The notes below the pieces were generated by a model. That model did no database searches. It was given only the letters and a program-made list of their open reading frames with translations, and was not told the DNA's origin. Source: Streptomyces longhuiensis (lineage in GTDB: Bacteria; Actinomycetota; Actinomycetes; Streptomycetales; Streptomycetaceae). Taken from it: a stretch of DNA of 64,000 nucleotides. The translations under genes and the position numbers were made by a program. Numbering within the stretch: position 1 is the stretch's first letter; the number at the start of each line of letters is the position of its first letter. The stretch spans positions 372,001 through 436,000 of the forward strand of contig NZ_CP085173.1 in NCBI RefSeq assembly GCF_020616555.1, in the 5' to 3' direction. This document shows, piece after piece, positions 16,702 through 26,505 of this stretch.

Positions 16702-17676
16702 TCAGGCGCGCAGGGTGACGCCGAAACGGGTCTTCATCCGGCGCAGTTCCCACAGCGAGACGGCGGTCACCGACAGCGGTCCGCCCAGTACGGAGCAGAA
16801 CTGGACGATGGGCGGGCCCGCCGGCATGCCGTCGCCGATCACGCTGAAGGCCGCGAACACCCACACCAGCGTCAGGGTGAGGACAGGAGGCAGCATCGGG
16901 TGGACCTGGGCGCTGTTGAAGGCACTACGGGCCGAGTACAACGACGCCATGAAGAAGAAGGGAAACCCCCACACGATCACGATCAGCGAGGCGACAGCCA
17001 GCACGTACTCCCACCAGCTCTTCCCGTCGTCAGCGTTGACGGTCAGGGCCGTCGGGACGAGGACCCCGCCGATGACGACCAACGTCAGCACGTACCAGCC
17101 GACCGCCTTGAGCGGAGCGCGCAGCCGGGAGCGCAGACGCGGCCGCAGGTGCGGGGGCGCGTAGTAGATGAATCCGATGATGACCAGGGGCGCGGCGATG
17201 ATCAGCACGAACGGGGCGACGATGAGCTGGGCGGCACCGCCGTACGCCGCGTCCTCCCAGCGGTTCGGGTCCACGTTGTAGGCGAGGATCAGGGCGATGG
17301 TGGCAGCGGCACCGAGCACCGTGCGGGCCAACTGGACGCGGTCCACGGCGCGGTCCTCGATCCGACCGTCGCCTTCCTGCACGAAGAGCCTGGTGGCAAC
17401 GCGGTGCGCGGAGCGCAGGATCGCGCCGACGAGCCCGAAGGGAGAGCCGAACGACAGGCAACCGCGGCGGCGCCGGGCGGCGGGCCTCGTGGGCTGGGGG
17501 CCGTAGGGGTACGGAGGCTGGTTCGGGTACGGGTATGGCCCCGGATTCGGTGGTGGCGGACCGTACGGGCCGCCCTGCGGTGGTCCGTACGGAGCGCCCC
17601 AGCCGCCCTGGCCTCCCGGTCCGTTGCCGCCAGGCTGACCCGGGCCGTTTCCCGGGCCCCATCCCCCCGTAGCCAT
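16702..17676 (-). CDS. Multi-pass membrane protein with Gly/Pro-rich N terminus
   Basis: 324 residues. Residues 1-65 are Gly/Pro/Tyr-rich repeats (YGPPQGGPYGPPPPNPGPYP). About six membrane segments follow, for example LGAAATIALILAYNV, LIVAPFVLIIAAPLVIIGFI and WYVLTLVVIGGVLVPTALTV. A polar loop VQEGDGRIEDRAVDRVQLAR precedes the first. Such low-complexity N termini are frequent in Streptomyces membrane proteins and give no function. The ATG at 17676 has a GGGGAG-type site upstream. It is monocistronic and I cannot name a family. Confidence 0.75.
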   Translation of the reverse strand: MATGGWGPGNGPGQPGGNGPGGQGGWGAPYGPPQGGPYGPPPPNPGPYPYPNQPPYPYGPQPTRPAARRRRGCLSFGSPFGLVGAILRSAHRVATRLFVQEGDGRIEDRAVDRVQLARTVLGAAATIALILAYNVDPNRWEDAAYGGAAQLIVAPFVLIIAAPLVIIGFIYYAPPHLRPRLRSRLRAPLKAVGWYVLTLVVIGGVLVPTALTVNADDGKSWWEYVLAVASLIVIVWGFPFFFMASLYSARSAFNSAQVHPMLPPVLTLTLVWVFAAFSVIGDGMPAGPPIVQFCSVLGGPLSVTAVSLWELRRMKTRFGVTLRA

Positions 17677-18676
17677 GCCGCTCCCCTTTCGCTCTGGGCC
17701 AGTTGGTGCAGGGCGTAGTGTATTGGCACATCCGGTGACAGGGGCCTTGCTCGTTGCCGGTCGCGCCGCTTCGCCCGACGCGCCAGATAGGGCCCGGGGA
17801 TCCCCGGCCCGTCATCTGCGGGGGGACGGGCCAGTACCCGAGTGCGCCTGCATGACCGTGCGCCTACTCGCGCTCCCCTACGCCGAGCACGCGGACCACC
17901 CGGACGACGGGCGGCCATAGCCCCCCCCCGCCCCGCGCGTTGATGCTCCAATTGCCGTCAAGGCGGTCTGGAGCCAGTTGCGATAGGCGCGGGCGAGGTT
18001 GTCGTCTCTGTTGAGTCTCCGTTCGAATCTGGAGATGGTGGTTGGCCAGAGGCCAAAGTGCTGGGCCGCGGCGGGGTCGTCGCGGTCCCGATGTTCTGCG
18101 CCGGCGTCTATGTCGCCGAGGACGCCTGGTAGTTCGCCACGCTGCTGTGCGGGCCCAGTCTCCCCGCCCTCGTGAAAGTCTTCGTGTGCTGCGGCGCATC
18201 GACCCCGCCGACATGAAGTTCGCTCCCAGGCCGCGCGCAACTCGACGAACGCCGCCGGCCAGGCCCCACCCCCGCCCGCTCCCTGCTACCGGGGCCCACG
18301 GCCCGCCACCGTGGTCCTCCGAGACGATCGGGGCGGTCGGGAGCGGCAAGACCCGGAACGCCGCGGCTTCCCCCGCACCTGGCGCCTGTCGTTGGACGTC
18401 TGCCGCGAGCGGCTGGCCGACGATTTCTCTGTCAAGCCAGCATGTTGGCCTCGACGCGACATCGACCTTGGCCTCAGCGGCCTGCTCGACCTGGACCTCT
18501 TCGCAGACATCAGCCCTCTGACGACGGTTCAGCACACGCCGATGCGCGGCCCCTACTCTCGCTGAGGGCCGAGCACCCGTGCGTTCACGCCGCCCGGCCC
18601 AACCCGTCGGTAACTTAATCAACTCGTGATCGCCACAGGCCAGTTGGCGGGGCCGACGGCGCCTTACGATCGCCCG
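17677..18676. other. 1-kb degenerate region with a transposase-like scrap
   Basis: No intact gene. On the minus strand, 17938-18062 reads FGLWPTTISRFERRLNRDDN, then LARAYRNWLQTAL. This resembles the C-terminal end of a streptomycete transposase or HTH protein and is out of context. Other frames are Arg-rich. Confidence 0.4.
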
Positions 18677-21163
18677 ATGTCACGCGCCAGGTACCAGGAC
18701 CACGCCGCGGCGGCAGCCGCCGCCGTCTCGCTCGCCGCACTGTGCCTCGTCGCCGCGTACGCGGATCCGACCGGCCTGTTCGCCCCGGTAGGCGCTCAGA
18801 CCCTGCGCCCGGGGGACGTGCACGGACTGTGGTCGCTGGCCGGATGGCTGGTGTTCCTGCCAGTCCTGGCCGCGGTGGCGTACGCGGGAACACTGGTGAC
18901 GGTGCGGACGGCCGCGCCGGGCACCGGGCGCGGCCGGGTGCTCCTTCGGGTCTGGGGGGTGTGCGTCCTCGCGGGCGGCCTGGCCAGGTTCGGGCAGGCC
19001 GTCGCGGGCACCGTGGGAGTAGCCGTGCACAGCGGCAGCACGGACTTCCTACCGGTCGCGCTCTGGTCGGCAGGACTGGTGGCCGAGCGGACGGCGCTGC
19101 TCGGCTGGCTGCCCGCACTGGTCGCGGCGCTGGCGCTGCGGCGTTCGACCCCGCCAGGAGAGCCGGCGGCCGGACAGGACCTCCGGTCGATCGTCGCCCG
19201 GACGCTGCCGACCGCTCTGCCCGCCGGACTGCTGCTGCTCGGCGCCCTGGCCTCCTCCTCACCCGCCGCCTCGATATCCGCAGGCCTGACCGCCCAACTG
19301 CCCGCGATGTCAGCTGTTTTGGTGACGACGGCGGCGACCGCGCTGCAACTGCGCGGCGAGCGGCGATTCGCCCAGGCGCGGGGCATTGGACTCCTGGTCG
19401 GCGGCTGGGTCTGCGCGCTCGGCGCGGGCGCAGTGGTCGGCGTGGTCGACGGACTCGGCACAGTGGTGCACGAGGCGGTGTCCGGCACCGACGACCTTTC
19501 GGCGATACCCATGGCAGGCCAGGCGGTCGCCGCGGGGCTGGCGCTCGGCCTGGCCTTCGGGTGGGCCCTCGCCCCGACCGAGTTGCTCCTACGCCGCCTG
19601 CCACAGGTACGTACGAACCCACGAACAGGCCTGCCGCTGGCGACGGTCCTGGTGCTGCTCGCCGTCGTCGCAGGGAACCTGCTGACCGCGACGCCGGACC
19701 GCACCGCGCCGTTGAGCGCCGCCGTACGGGCCACCGGGTCGCAGGAGCTGCCCGCACTGACGGTGCGGAGCCGGACGATCGTCGATGCGAACGGCCGTCA
19801 GGTGTTGCTGCGCGGCGTGAACGTCAACCAACTCAACGATTACGGCACCAACGGCCGGTCTGGAGCCAAGAGGGTGCTCCCACTGACCGAGAACGACTTC
19901 CAGCAGATGGCCGCCGCGGGCTTCGACGTCGTACGCCTCAACGTCAACTGGTCACGCCTGGAGCCCACCCGTGGGCACTGGTCGCGGGCCTACCTCGCCC
20001 GTATCGAGCAGGCCGTCGACTGGGCCGCCGAGTACGGCATGTACACCGACATCGACATGCACCAGGACGCCTACTCCCGCTACACGGCGGGAGCGAAGAG
20101 CAGCGCGTGCGCGACACCGCTGCCGGGCTTCGACGGCGCGCCCGCCTGGGCGACGCTCACCGACGGACTCTCCCGCTGCCAGGGGCTCGACCGGGACACC
20201 ACGTCCGCCGTCCAGCGCGCGGCGAGCAACTTCTACCACGACACCGACGGCATCCAGGGCCACCTCGTGGACACCCTCGCCCTTCTCGCGCGCACCTTCG
20301 CCGACAATCCGGCGGTGGCCGGATACGGCCTCTACAACGAGCCGGGGTTCGGTGACGACGCGAGCACCAGCAGCTCGGTGCTGCTCGGCGCGTACTACGA
20401 CCGAGCGCTGAAGGCGATCCGCGCGGCCGAGAACGCGACCCCAGGCGGCTTCCACCACCTGGCCTTCCTCGAACCCAGCGTGCTGTGGTCCGGGCTCGGC
20501 TTCGCCGCGACGCCGCTGCCGGCCTTCACCGACGATCCCTGGACGGTGTTCGCCCCGCACCTGTACAACGAGTCGATCACCATGGACCAGACCCTCGGCA
20601 TCACCCTGGTCTCCGTCGAGCGGGGCTTCACACTGGCAGAGCGGCAGGCCAAGGCATACGGGATGCCTATGTGGAGCGGCGAGTGGGGCTGGTTCCCGTT
20701 CACGGGCAAGCGCGCGCAGTCCCTGGCCGAGCGATTCCAGGACCAGGCGGACGCGTACCGGATGGGCGGCGCCTTCTGGGTGTGGAAGCAGGCCTGCGGC
20801 AGCCCCGAGTCGAGCACCACGTCCCCGACGACCGGCAACTACGTCCAGCAAGACTGCGCCACCGGCGACACCCTGCCGCCGGCCGCCGGAGTCAAGGGCC
20901 TCGTGGTACGGCCCTATCCGCGGGCCGTACCGGGGACCCTGGACGCGCTCTCCAGCTCGCGACACACGCTGTACTTCAGCGGCACGAAAGCGAAGAGCGC
21001 TCGCTCGTGCACCCTCGACGTGTGGTTCCCCGGCGCGGCCTCGCCGAAGCTCACCGTGCACGGGGTGACCGATGTGAAGTCAGCGCGAGAGAAGGGCGGT
21101 TGGCGGATCACGGGCTGCGCGACCGGTTCGTTCCGTGTTCAGGCACGAACCGGCGCGGCCTAG
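18677..21163 (+). CDS. Membrane-anchored GH5 glycoside hydrolase (endoglycoceramidase-like)
   Basis: About 828 residues. The first 350 form eight or so membrane segments (for example AAAAVSLAALCLVAAYADPT and ATVLVLLAVVAGNLLTA). An outside GH5 barrel then begins RSRTIVDANGRQVLLRGVNV. The acid/base Glu is in YGLYNEPGFG (about residue 555) and the nucleophile Glu in WSGEWGWFP (about 669), the spacing expected for clan GH-A. A small beta-sandwich (TLYFSGTKAKSARSCTLDVW) ends the protein, as in endoglycoceramidases. A GTG at 18626 is an alternative start. The glycolipid substrate is inferred, not shown. Confidence 0.75.
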   Translation: MSRARYQDHAAAAAAAVSLAALCLVAAYADPTGLFAPVGAQTLRPGDVHGLWSLAGWLVFLPVLAAVAYAGTLVTVRTAAPGTGRGRVLLRVWGVCVLAGGLARFGQAVAGTVGVAVHSGSTDFLPVALWSAGLVAERTALLGWLPALVAALALRRSTPPGEPAAGQDLRSIVARTLPTALPAGLLLLGALASSSPAASISAGLTAQLPAMSAVLVTTAATALQLRGERRFAQARGIGLLVGGWVCALGAGAVVGVVDGLGTVVHEAVSGTDDLSAIPMAGQAVAAGLALGLAFGWALAPTELLLRRLPQVRTNPRTGLPLATVLVLLAVVAGNLLTATPDRTAPLSAAVRATGSQELPALTVRSRTIVDANGRQVLLRGVNVNQLNDYGTNGRSGAKRVLPLTENDFQQMAAAGFDVVRLNVNWSRLEPTRGHWSRAYLARIEQAVDWAAEYGMYTDIDMHQDAYSRYTAGAKSSACATPLPGFDGAPAWATLTDGLSRCQGLDRDTTSAVQRAASNFYHDTDGIQGHLVDTLALLARTFADNPAVAGYGLYNEPGFGDDASTSSSVLLGAYYDRALKAIRAAENATPGGFHHLAFLEPSVLWSGLGFAATPLPAFTDDPWTVFAPHLYNESITMDQTLGITLVSVERGFTLAERQAKAYGMPMWSGEWGWFPFTGKRAQSLAERFQDQADAYRMGGAFWVWKQACGSPESSTTSPTTGNYVQQDCATGDTLPPAAGVKGLVVRPYPRAVPGTLDALSSSRHTLYFSGTKAKSARSCTLDVWFPGAASPKLTVHGVTDVKSAREKGGWRITGCATGSFRVQARTGAA

Positions 21164-21426
21164 AACCGCATCAGGCAACGGTCGCCCTCTGACCACGCCT
21201 TGGATTGACTCTGACTGGGCGGGCCATCACCTAGGAGGCGCGGCATCCCGGCGGCGTCTGTAGGCGCCAGAGATCAGCACGACGCCGAAGACCAGCTGCA
21301 CGACGCTCCTCCCTGAAACAGGCCACGAGTCCGACTGGCTGGGGGAACGACAAGAAGTGAAGCGTCGCCCGTTGGGTGCAACGTCCAGCACGCCCCCAAG
21401 CACCCACAAGCGCTACGAGCCGCCCA

Positions 21427-21455
21427 AGAGGTTTCTCGGAATCCGAGAAACCTCT
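21427..21455. terminator. Perfect 14-bp palindromic hairpin, bidirectional terminator
   Basis: AGAGGTTTCTCGGA and TCCGAGAAACCTCT flank a single base. The hairpin sits between the convergent GH5 gene (ends 21163) and lipoprotein gene (ends 21484), close to the latter. Confidence 0.8.
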
Positions 21456-21483
21456 CAGGGTCGTCGTGCTCACATCCAGCAGG

Positions 21484-22200
21484 TCAGACGCGCTGGTGTT
21501 CGTCCTTCAGGGACGTCACGATCTGCGTCGCCAGCTTCTTGGCCGTGGCAGCGCCGTTGTCGTGCCCGTCCGTGGACATGACGCTGACGACGTCGGTGCC
21601 CGCGCGCACGGCGATCAGGGTCGTGCCGTTCTGCCAGGCGCTGTCGGTCAGGGTGATGGTGTAAGCGGCGTCGCCCAGGCCGGGCGTGGTGGCGCCGGTG
21701 ACCTTCACTTTGGTGTGCGTGTCGGAGTCGGTGAAGGTCGCGCACGCAGTGGCGGTTTTCTCCAGGTCCGTCAGCACAGTCGTCGAGGTCGTGCCGCGGT
21801 AGGTGTCGATCTCCTGGGCGATGTCCTCGGAAGTGGCCTTGCTGACGTAGTCGTTCTGGGCGAAGGACACCCCCGAGTCGCCGGTGATCGTTATCCAGCT
21901 GGTGCCGCCCAGCAGGGAGCAGTCCGGCTTCGGCGCTGGGGAGGAACTCGGCGAGACGTAAGTGGTGCCGGTATCCCGCGCGCCGCTGGGGTCGACCGCG
22001 AAACCGGCAGCGAAGAAGGACGCGGGTGCCAGCGCCTTCTTGAGCTGTGCGCCCGTCAGGAGACCGGCGTTGGGGTCCTTGGCCGGCTTCGTCTTGGCAG
22101 ACGAGGGCTGAACGGTGGTTCCGGATGAGCAGGCCGCCAGGGCCAGCGGGAGCACGGCTGCGGCGAGCAGCGCCTTGGCCGCGCGGGAGAGGTGACGCAT
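21484..22200 (-). CDS. Lipoprotein with PknH-like sensor-type domain
   Basis: A 238-residue predicted lipoprotein. A signal sequence (MRHLSRAAKALLAAAVLPLA) leads to the lipobox LAACSS. The mature domain begins GLLTGAQLKKALAPASFFAA and contains paired cysteines (KPDCSLLGG and ATACATF), strands with GLGDAAYTITLTDSAW, and VVSVMSTDGHDNGAATAKKL. This order resembles the extracellular PknH_C-type domain, here not attached to a kinase. The ATG at 22200 is chosen over the open frame upstream because the signal peptide starts there. It is monocistronic. Confidence 0.75.
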   Translation of the reverse strand: MRHLSRAAKALLAAAVLPLALAACSSGTTVQPSSAKTKPAKDPNAGLLTGAQLKKALAPASFFAAGFAVDPSGARDTGTTYVSPSSSPAPKPDCSLLGGTSWITITGDSGVSFAQNDYVSKATSEDIAQEIDTYRGTTSTTVLTDLEKTATACATFTDSDTHTKVKVTGATTPGLGDAAYTITLTDSAWQNGTTLIAVRAGTDVVSVMSTDGHDNGAATAKKLATQIVTSLKDEHQRV

Positions 22201-22295
22201 CGGGATTTCTGAGTCCTTCTTTGAGGAGTGGTGCGGTTGAGCCGAGCGGACTCTACGGGTGCACAGGCCGTACACAGGTATCGAGGTTCCCAAGA

Positions 22296-22691
22296 TCAGT
22301 AAAAGAGTTCCGAGAGCGCCGAGCTTCTTGCTTCGGGACCGTAGTTGAGCTCAGCGTGACTTACGTCCTGAAGGACTCGGCCTGGTGTGACCAGGCGCGG
22401 CTCGTCACTGCGCAACGAGCCCGCGGCTGGCGATGACCACAGCGACCGCGGGCATGGTGAGCCGGGGATGATGCCCTGCGCCGCGTCGAGGAGACCGCCC
22501 ACGAGGTCAGGCGCGATCTTGAAAATTCCGCCGGCCGCCGCGTACGACGAGCCCGCGAGTATGCCGCCGGTCAGGCACGGCCTCCAGCCGAGGGGCTTGA
22601 CCATGCCGCCGCCCTTGATGCCTATATGGAGCAGTACCGTCAGCGCGACGGCGAGGCCGACGATGCCGAGGTTACCGAACAGGCTGTTCAC
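22296..22691 (-). pseudogene. Spd-like small membrane protein of a transfer operon, 3' end frame-shifted
   Basis: The GTG at 22691 follows AAGGAACCCACC. The protein has hydrophobic segments (LFGNLGIVGLAVALTVLLHI and CLTGGILAGSSYAAAGGIFK) and then LVGGLLDAAQGIIPG, typical of small spread/transfer membrane proteins of Streptomyces plasmids and integrative elements. Near 22465 the frame changes: the natural end MPAVAVVIASRGLVAQ and stop lie in another frame, so the present frame runs on with unrelated residues to 22296. It follows two related genes on the same strand. Confidence 0.5.
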
Positions 22692-22705
22692 GGTGGGTTC
22701 CTTGG

Positions 22706-23317
22706 CTAGGCGGCGCGGCCGTACAGCAGCGCGCCGAGGGGGACGGAGGAGACGGGTACGGCGGCGAGCCAGGCGATGGGGAACAGGCGGTGCCGGGTGC
22801 GCCGGTAGATGACGATGGCGGCGAGGCCGTAGATCGTCCACGCTCAGCTGCTCGTCCAGTGGCCGGCGGCGAACCAGCGCGCCGTGTCCGCGCCCCAGTT
22901 GACGAGGCCGATGGGCCATCCGGCTGCGGCGGTGCCGTGGGTCAGAAGCCAGCGTTGTTTGGGTGTCAGTGCTGCGAGGGCTTCGGCGAGGGATGTGCGG
23001 GACAGCTCGATGTGCGGGCGGCGGCGCTCGCAAGGCGCGGGCTCCTCGTCCGGATCGTCGTCCACCGGGTGCGGATCCGGGTCCGGATCGGGGTCCGTGC
23101 TGGTGGCAGGCTCGGGTTCCTCGTCGGCGCCTGCCTCGGCGTTGCCGTCGAGGATGTCGTCGAGCCAGTCCGGCGGGCGGGGCTCGAAGCCGTCGGGCAG
23201 TTGAGCTGGCGCGGAGGGGAGTTGCGGCTCGTCTGCGTCGGGGCCAATGCCGCGCTTGCGGAGCCAGTCACGAATGGTGAGTTCCTACTGGTCGAGGCCG
23301 GGGCGGGTCTCGGTCAT
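22706..23317 (-). pseudogene. Transfer-operon membrane protein with two in-frame stop codons
   Basis: From the ATG at 23317 (overlapping the previous stop as ATGA) the frame reads MTETRPGLDQ, then TAG, then ELTIRDWLRKRGIG, an Asp/Pro repeat (TSTDPDPDPDPHPVDDDPDE), ELSRTSLAEALAALTPKQRW and WFAAGHWTSS, then TGA, then AWTIYGLAAIVIYRRTRHRL and a final TAG at 22706-22708. The frame is otherwise unbroken and protein-like from end to end. It resembles SpdB-type membrane proteins of actinomycete integrative elements. Two nonsense changes in a frame without indels point to recent inactivation. Confidence 0.6.
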
Positions 23318-23637
23318 CGGGTGCCCTTCAGCTCGTTGGTAAGGCGGTTGACCGTGCGGACGACGGTGGAGCGCGGGACGTCCTTGCCGTGGATGCCCTG
23401 CACGCACTTGTAGATCCGCTCCTTGTCCCGCATGCCGGTGGACAGGGCTGTCCTGATCGAGTCCGTGACGGTCTGTCCCGGCGGGGCAACGGGGCGGAGG
23501 TTGCCCTCTGACCTGCTGTCCTCGATGCCCTGCTCGTTGTCCCAGACGGCGCGGACAGTGTCCTCGTCGGCGTCGGTGCGCAGGCGATCGAGCTGGTCAA
23601 GGACATCGTCGAGGGCGGCGTTCGGGACCGTGTCCAT
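23314..23637 (-). CDS. Small protein of a transfer-type operon, possibly 5'-truncated
   Basis: 107 residues. The N-terminal half is acidic and helical (LDDVLDQLDRLRTDADEDTV). The C-terminal half looks like a winged helix (SIRTALSTGMRDKERIYKCV, VPRSTVVRTVNRLTNELKG). Protein-like sequence continues in frame upstream of the ATG (RLDLLDPVQTGQQDNEQDR), where a TGA then closes the frame. The real gene may therefore have been longer and cut. Its stop overlaps the next gene's start. It could be the tail of a transfer or replication protein, but I do not recognise it. Confidence 0.5.
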   Translation of the reverse strand: MDTVPNAALDDVLDQLDRLRTDADEDTVRAVWDNEQGIEDSRSEGNLRPVAPPGQTVTDSIRTALSTGMRDKERIYKCVQGIHGKDVPRSTVVRTVNRLTNELKGTR

Positions 23638-23894
23638 GACAGCGCGGACAGCCGCCCGGACAGTGCCCAGGGCGCGCCCCGACCTGTCCTGCTCGTTGTC
23701 CTGCTGTCCGGTCTGGACGGGGTCGAGGAGGTCGAGGCGTCACCGAAACCAGAAGGCCCTCACCCACGCAAGGCCACCCTGCCGTCACCAACGTGCCCGA
23801 ACTGAACACCTAGGTCTGGCCGCCGCCTCCAGGAGGAGGTAGGGCGCGAGCGCTACTCAGCGGCAGCCCGGCACCGTCCAGGAAACCGCACTGG

Positions 23895-25133
23895 TCACGG
23901 CTGCTGCTTCGTGCGACTGGCTGAGGCTTGTTGAGCGTCCGCGCCGGAACTGGCGTGTCGTTGGGTCTCCTGTGGGCCGTGCCAGTCCAGGCACATCACG
24001 GTGGCGTCGTCTTCGAGCCGCCCGCCAGCTGCGTCCCGGACTGCGGACGTCAGCAACAACGCGGTCTCCCGCGGGTGCAGGCCCCGGGTGCGCTCCAGTA
24101 GGGCAGGCAGGTCGACCTTCTCCCCATGTCGTTCGACCATGCCGTCGGTGAACATGAGCAGACGGTCGCCATGGCGCAGATCGAGGTCCTGCACACGGTA
24201 GGGGAGGGTCGTGAATTCCGACAGCCCGAATGGATGGTCCACCTCACAGGTGATCACCTCTGCAACGCCCTTGCGCATGCGCAGTGGCCAGGGGTGTCCC
24301 GCGTTGACGAGCTGGGCCCGCCCGGTATGGAGATTGATGCGCAGCAGCTGCCCGGTGGCGTGCCCGTGGCCGTGGTCGACGAGTGCCCGGTCGACCCGTT
24401 GGGCCTGTTCGGCCAGGCCGGCTCCTGCGCGGCGGGCGCCACGCAGGGCGCTCACGAGGACCGTGGCAGCCAGGGCCGCATCGAGGTCGTGGCCCATGGG
24501 ATCGGTCACCGACACGTGCAGTGCGTCCCGTTGCAGGGTGTAGTCGAAGGTGTCGCCGCTGAGGTCTTCGGAAGGCTCCAGGCTCCCGCACAGCGTGAAC
24601 TGTGCGGCCTCGCACGAAAGAGACGAGGGAAGCAGCTGGTACTGGATTTCCGCTGCCAGAGTGGTTGGCCTGGAGTGTTTGCCCCAGGTGTAGAAGTCGG
24701 TGAAGCGCTCATTGGCGATCACGATGTAGGCCAGGACATGGGCCGCTTCCCCGACCTCATCAAGGACGTCCTTGCCGGGATCGGCTGGCAGGAGCAGTTC
24801 CAGCAGCCCGATCGCGTCCCCCCGGTTGGTGACCGGCACGATCACTCGCTGCCCCTGATCGGTCACCTCCTGATAAAGCCGCTGGGTACGGATCACCTCC
24901 TCGTAGGCGCTGCCGAAGACAGGGATCCGCTCCGTCTTCAGCCCATCCTCCGCGGGGGCTGTCGACAGCCGCGCCACCGCCTTCCCCGTCAGGTCCACGA
25001 TGAGGAAAGAGACCTGCGTGGCCCCGAAACGCAGCCGCAGGTCCTCCGCGATCACATCGACGGCATCCACCGGCGCCGCCGTCTCCGCTGCCGTCAGCAA
25101 CCGGGGATGTCCGCTCTGCCCACCACTCACCAC
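23895..25133 (-). CDS. SpoIIE-type PP2C phosphatase with GAF-like sensor domain
   Basis: About 412 residues. The N-terminal 170 residues form a GAF-like domain ([40 protein letters not shown]). The C-terminal half is a PP2C/SpoIIE phosphatase: [73 protein letters not shown] and [17 protein letters not shown]. The Asp residues of SGD, TDPMGHD and FTDG are the metal ligands. Such proteins dephosphorylate anti-anti-sigma factors. GGAAGG precedes tandem GTGs at 25133 and 25130. No anti-sigma partner is nearby. Confidence 0.85.
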   Translation of the reverse strand: MVSGGQSGHPRLLTAAETAAPVDAVDVIAEDLRLRFGATQVSFLIVDLTGKAVARLSTAPAEDGLKTERIPVFGSAYEEVIRTQRLYQEVTDQGQRVIVPVTNRGDAIGLLELLLPADPGKDVLDEVGEAAHVLAYIVIANERFTDFYTWGKHSRPTTLAAEIQYQLLPSSLSCEAAQFTLCGSLEPSEDLSGDTFDYTLQRDALHVSVTDPMGHDLDAALAATVLVSALRGARRAGAGLAEQAQRVDRALVDHGHGHATGQLLRINLHTGRAQLVNAGHPWPLRMRKGVAEVITCEVDHPFGLSEFTTLPYRVQDLDLRHGDRLLMFTDGMVERHGEKVDLPALLERTRGLHPRETALLLTSAVRDAAGGRLEDDATVMCLDWHGPQETQRHASSGADAQQASASRTKQQP

Positions 25134-25879
25134 CGCAGTCCTTCCGCCAGTCCCACCTACCAGCCTGAGAATCACCACACTGAGCGTCAACCCATGAAAA
25201 GAAACAATATGTACGGATCCTTCAGTTTGTGTCCACGAAACTGTGTCTGTTTCCCGACGTCCGCCCGCAGGCACAGTCGCTATGACTGCTCAGTCACGAA
25301 CCCGACGACGGGCTGGCTCCTTCGCCCTGCTGTGTAGCAGCAAAGCCGAGGCGCTTACAGGCGCCCCAGTCACGGCGGTGGCGCCGATAGCCGCGTACCT
25401 GCCGTTCGGCTTGGGCGGTCGGCGAGTAACGGTCGCGCGGCCGGCTCCCCGGTTTCGCCTGCGCGGATGTGGACGTGCTCCATTTCCTGTGCCGTGCGGG
25501 CCTGCCAGATGCGGAGGAGCTGCTCGACGATCCGTCGTGGGTTACACGGCTCGGCGGCCTCGCACACGACTATGAGGCGGCGTACGTGGATTGCGGAGAC
25601 CTGATCCACTCGGCCGCGGGCGCACACCGACCCTCCTCGGTGTGCGCCCCCGCCTTGGGCGACGGCGGTCGATGCGAGTCGAGTTGCGTCAGGCGGCGGC
25701 GCGCCCCTGCCGCCGATTGGTCACGTTGAGTTCCCTGCCTCAAGAGAGCGCGAGTCGACGGCCCCACGGCGACCTGGAAACACAGGCCCTGGCGCGCCTT
25801 TGGGTGACGGGGCATCCCTGACCCCAGGGCAGGTACCGACCCGCTTTGTCACCGTCCCGGCCCGTACCAACCAGACGAC
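25134..25879. other. Degenerate gap
   Basis: No intact gene. Around 25465-25600 the plus strand reads MDVLHFLCRAGLPDAEELLD with no recognised family. The region leads into the RHS fragment. Confidence 0.4.
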
Positions 25880-26064
25880 GATCCCCGAGCGCAGGGTCAG
25901 TGACCGGTGGCCGTCGTATTCCCAGGTCAGAGTGGCTTTGATGATGGAGTCCGTCTGTTCTGCGAGGGTGCCATCCCAGCTGGAGTGGGCTTCGTCGGCG
26001 TTTGTGATGCCGTCGTGGGCCATGCAGCACTTCGACGAGCGGCGCCCGAGGGCGTCGTAACGGC
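25880..26064 (-). pseudogene. RHS/YD-repeat protein fragment
   Basis: The minus strand reads HCRYDALGRRSSKCCMAHDG, then EAHSSWDGTLAEQTD and ATLTWEYDGHRSLT. YDALGRR and WDGT.LAEQT are hallmark pieces of RHS/YD-repeat toxin-delivery proteins just before the core domain. Start, core and toxin tip are missing. Confidence 0.6.
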
Positions 26065-26094
26065 AGTGGGCGCGTGCGCGGGCGGTGCCCACCG

Positions 26095-26247
26095 TCAAGT
26101 GCGGACGCGCCAGAGGTACCTGGCCACGTAGGGCAGCGCGAGGTCACCGGCCGCCGAGTACGCGAGCAGATCGACGCTCTCCAGGCCGAGCTGGACACGG
26201 AGCTCCTCGACGTCACCGACCTGCCGGTCACACCGGTACCTGGACAG
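26095..26247 (-). pseudogene. Alpha/beta hydrolase fragment
   Basis: The minus strand reads CDRQVGDVEELRVQLGLESV, then DLLAYSAAGDLALPYVARYL. This is the helix and nucleophile-elbow region of an alpha/beta hydrolase (family form usually H-S-x-G-G; here YSAAGD, the Ser still present). It stops where the RHS fragment begins, so two unrelated relics abut. Confidence 0.5.
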
Positions 26248-26505
26248 TTTCACCGGACGTCGGAGTCGCCCGTGCCGCGCAGATGGAGGCCTGCGCGGCA
26301 CCTGTCGAAAGTCTTGCTGTAAAGGCATCGCGATGCCTCGCCGTGCCTTGAGCTTAGTGATCAGACCTCTTTCCTGCAGAGGCTGGCGTCACGGCAAGAA
26401 CGTGCGCGCATAGCGTTTGTCCGTGTCTCAGGCGAAACGGTCTCCGGCCGACTGGCCAGGGTCCTGCTGTAATGGGTAGGGCAGAAAGCGGCCGGAAAGG
26501 CAATC

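Noticed and set aside
18615..19757. 380-codon minus-strand open frame
   Set aside because: Arg/Pro/Ala-rich sequence opposite the membrane domain of the GH5 gene. No motif and no start signal.
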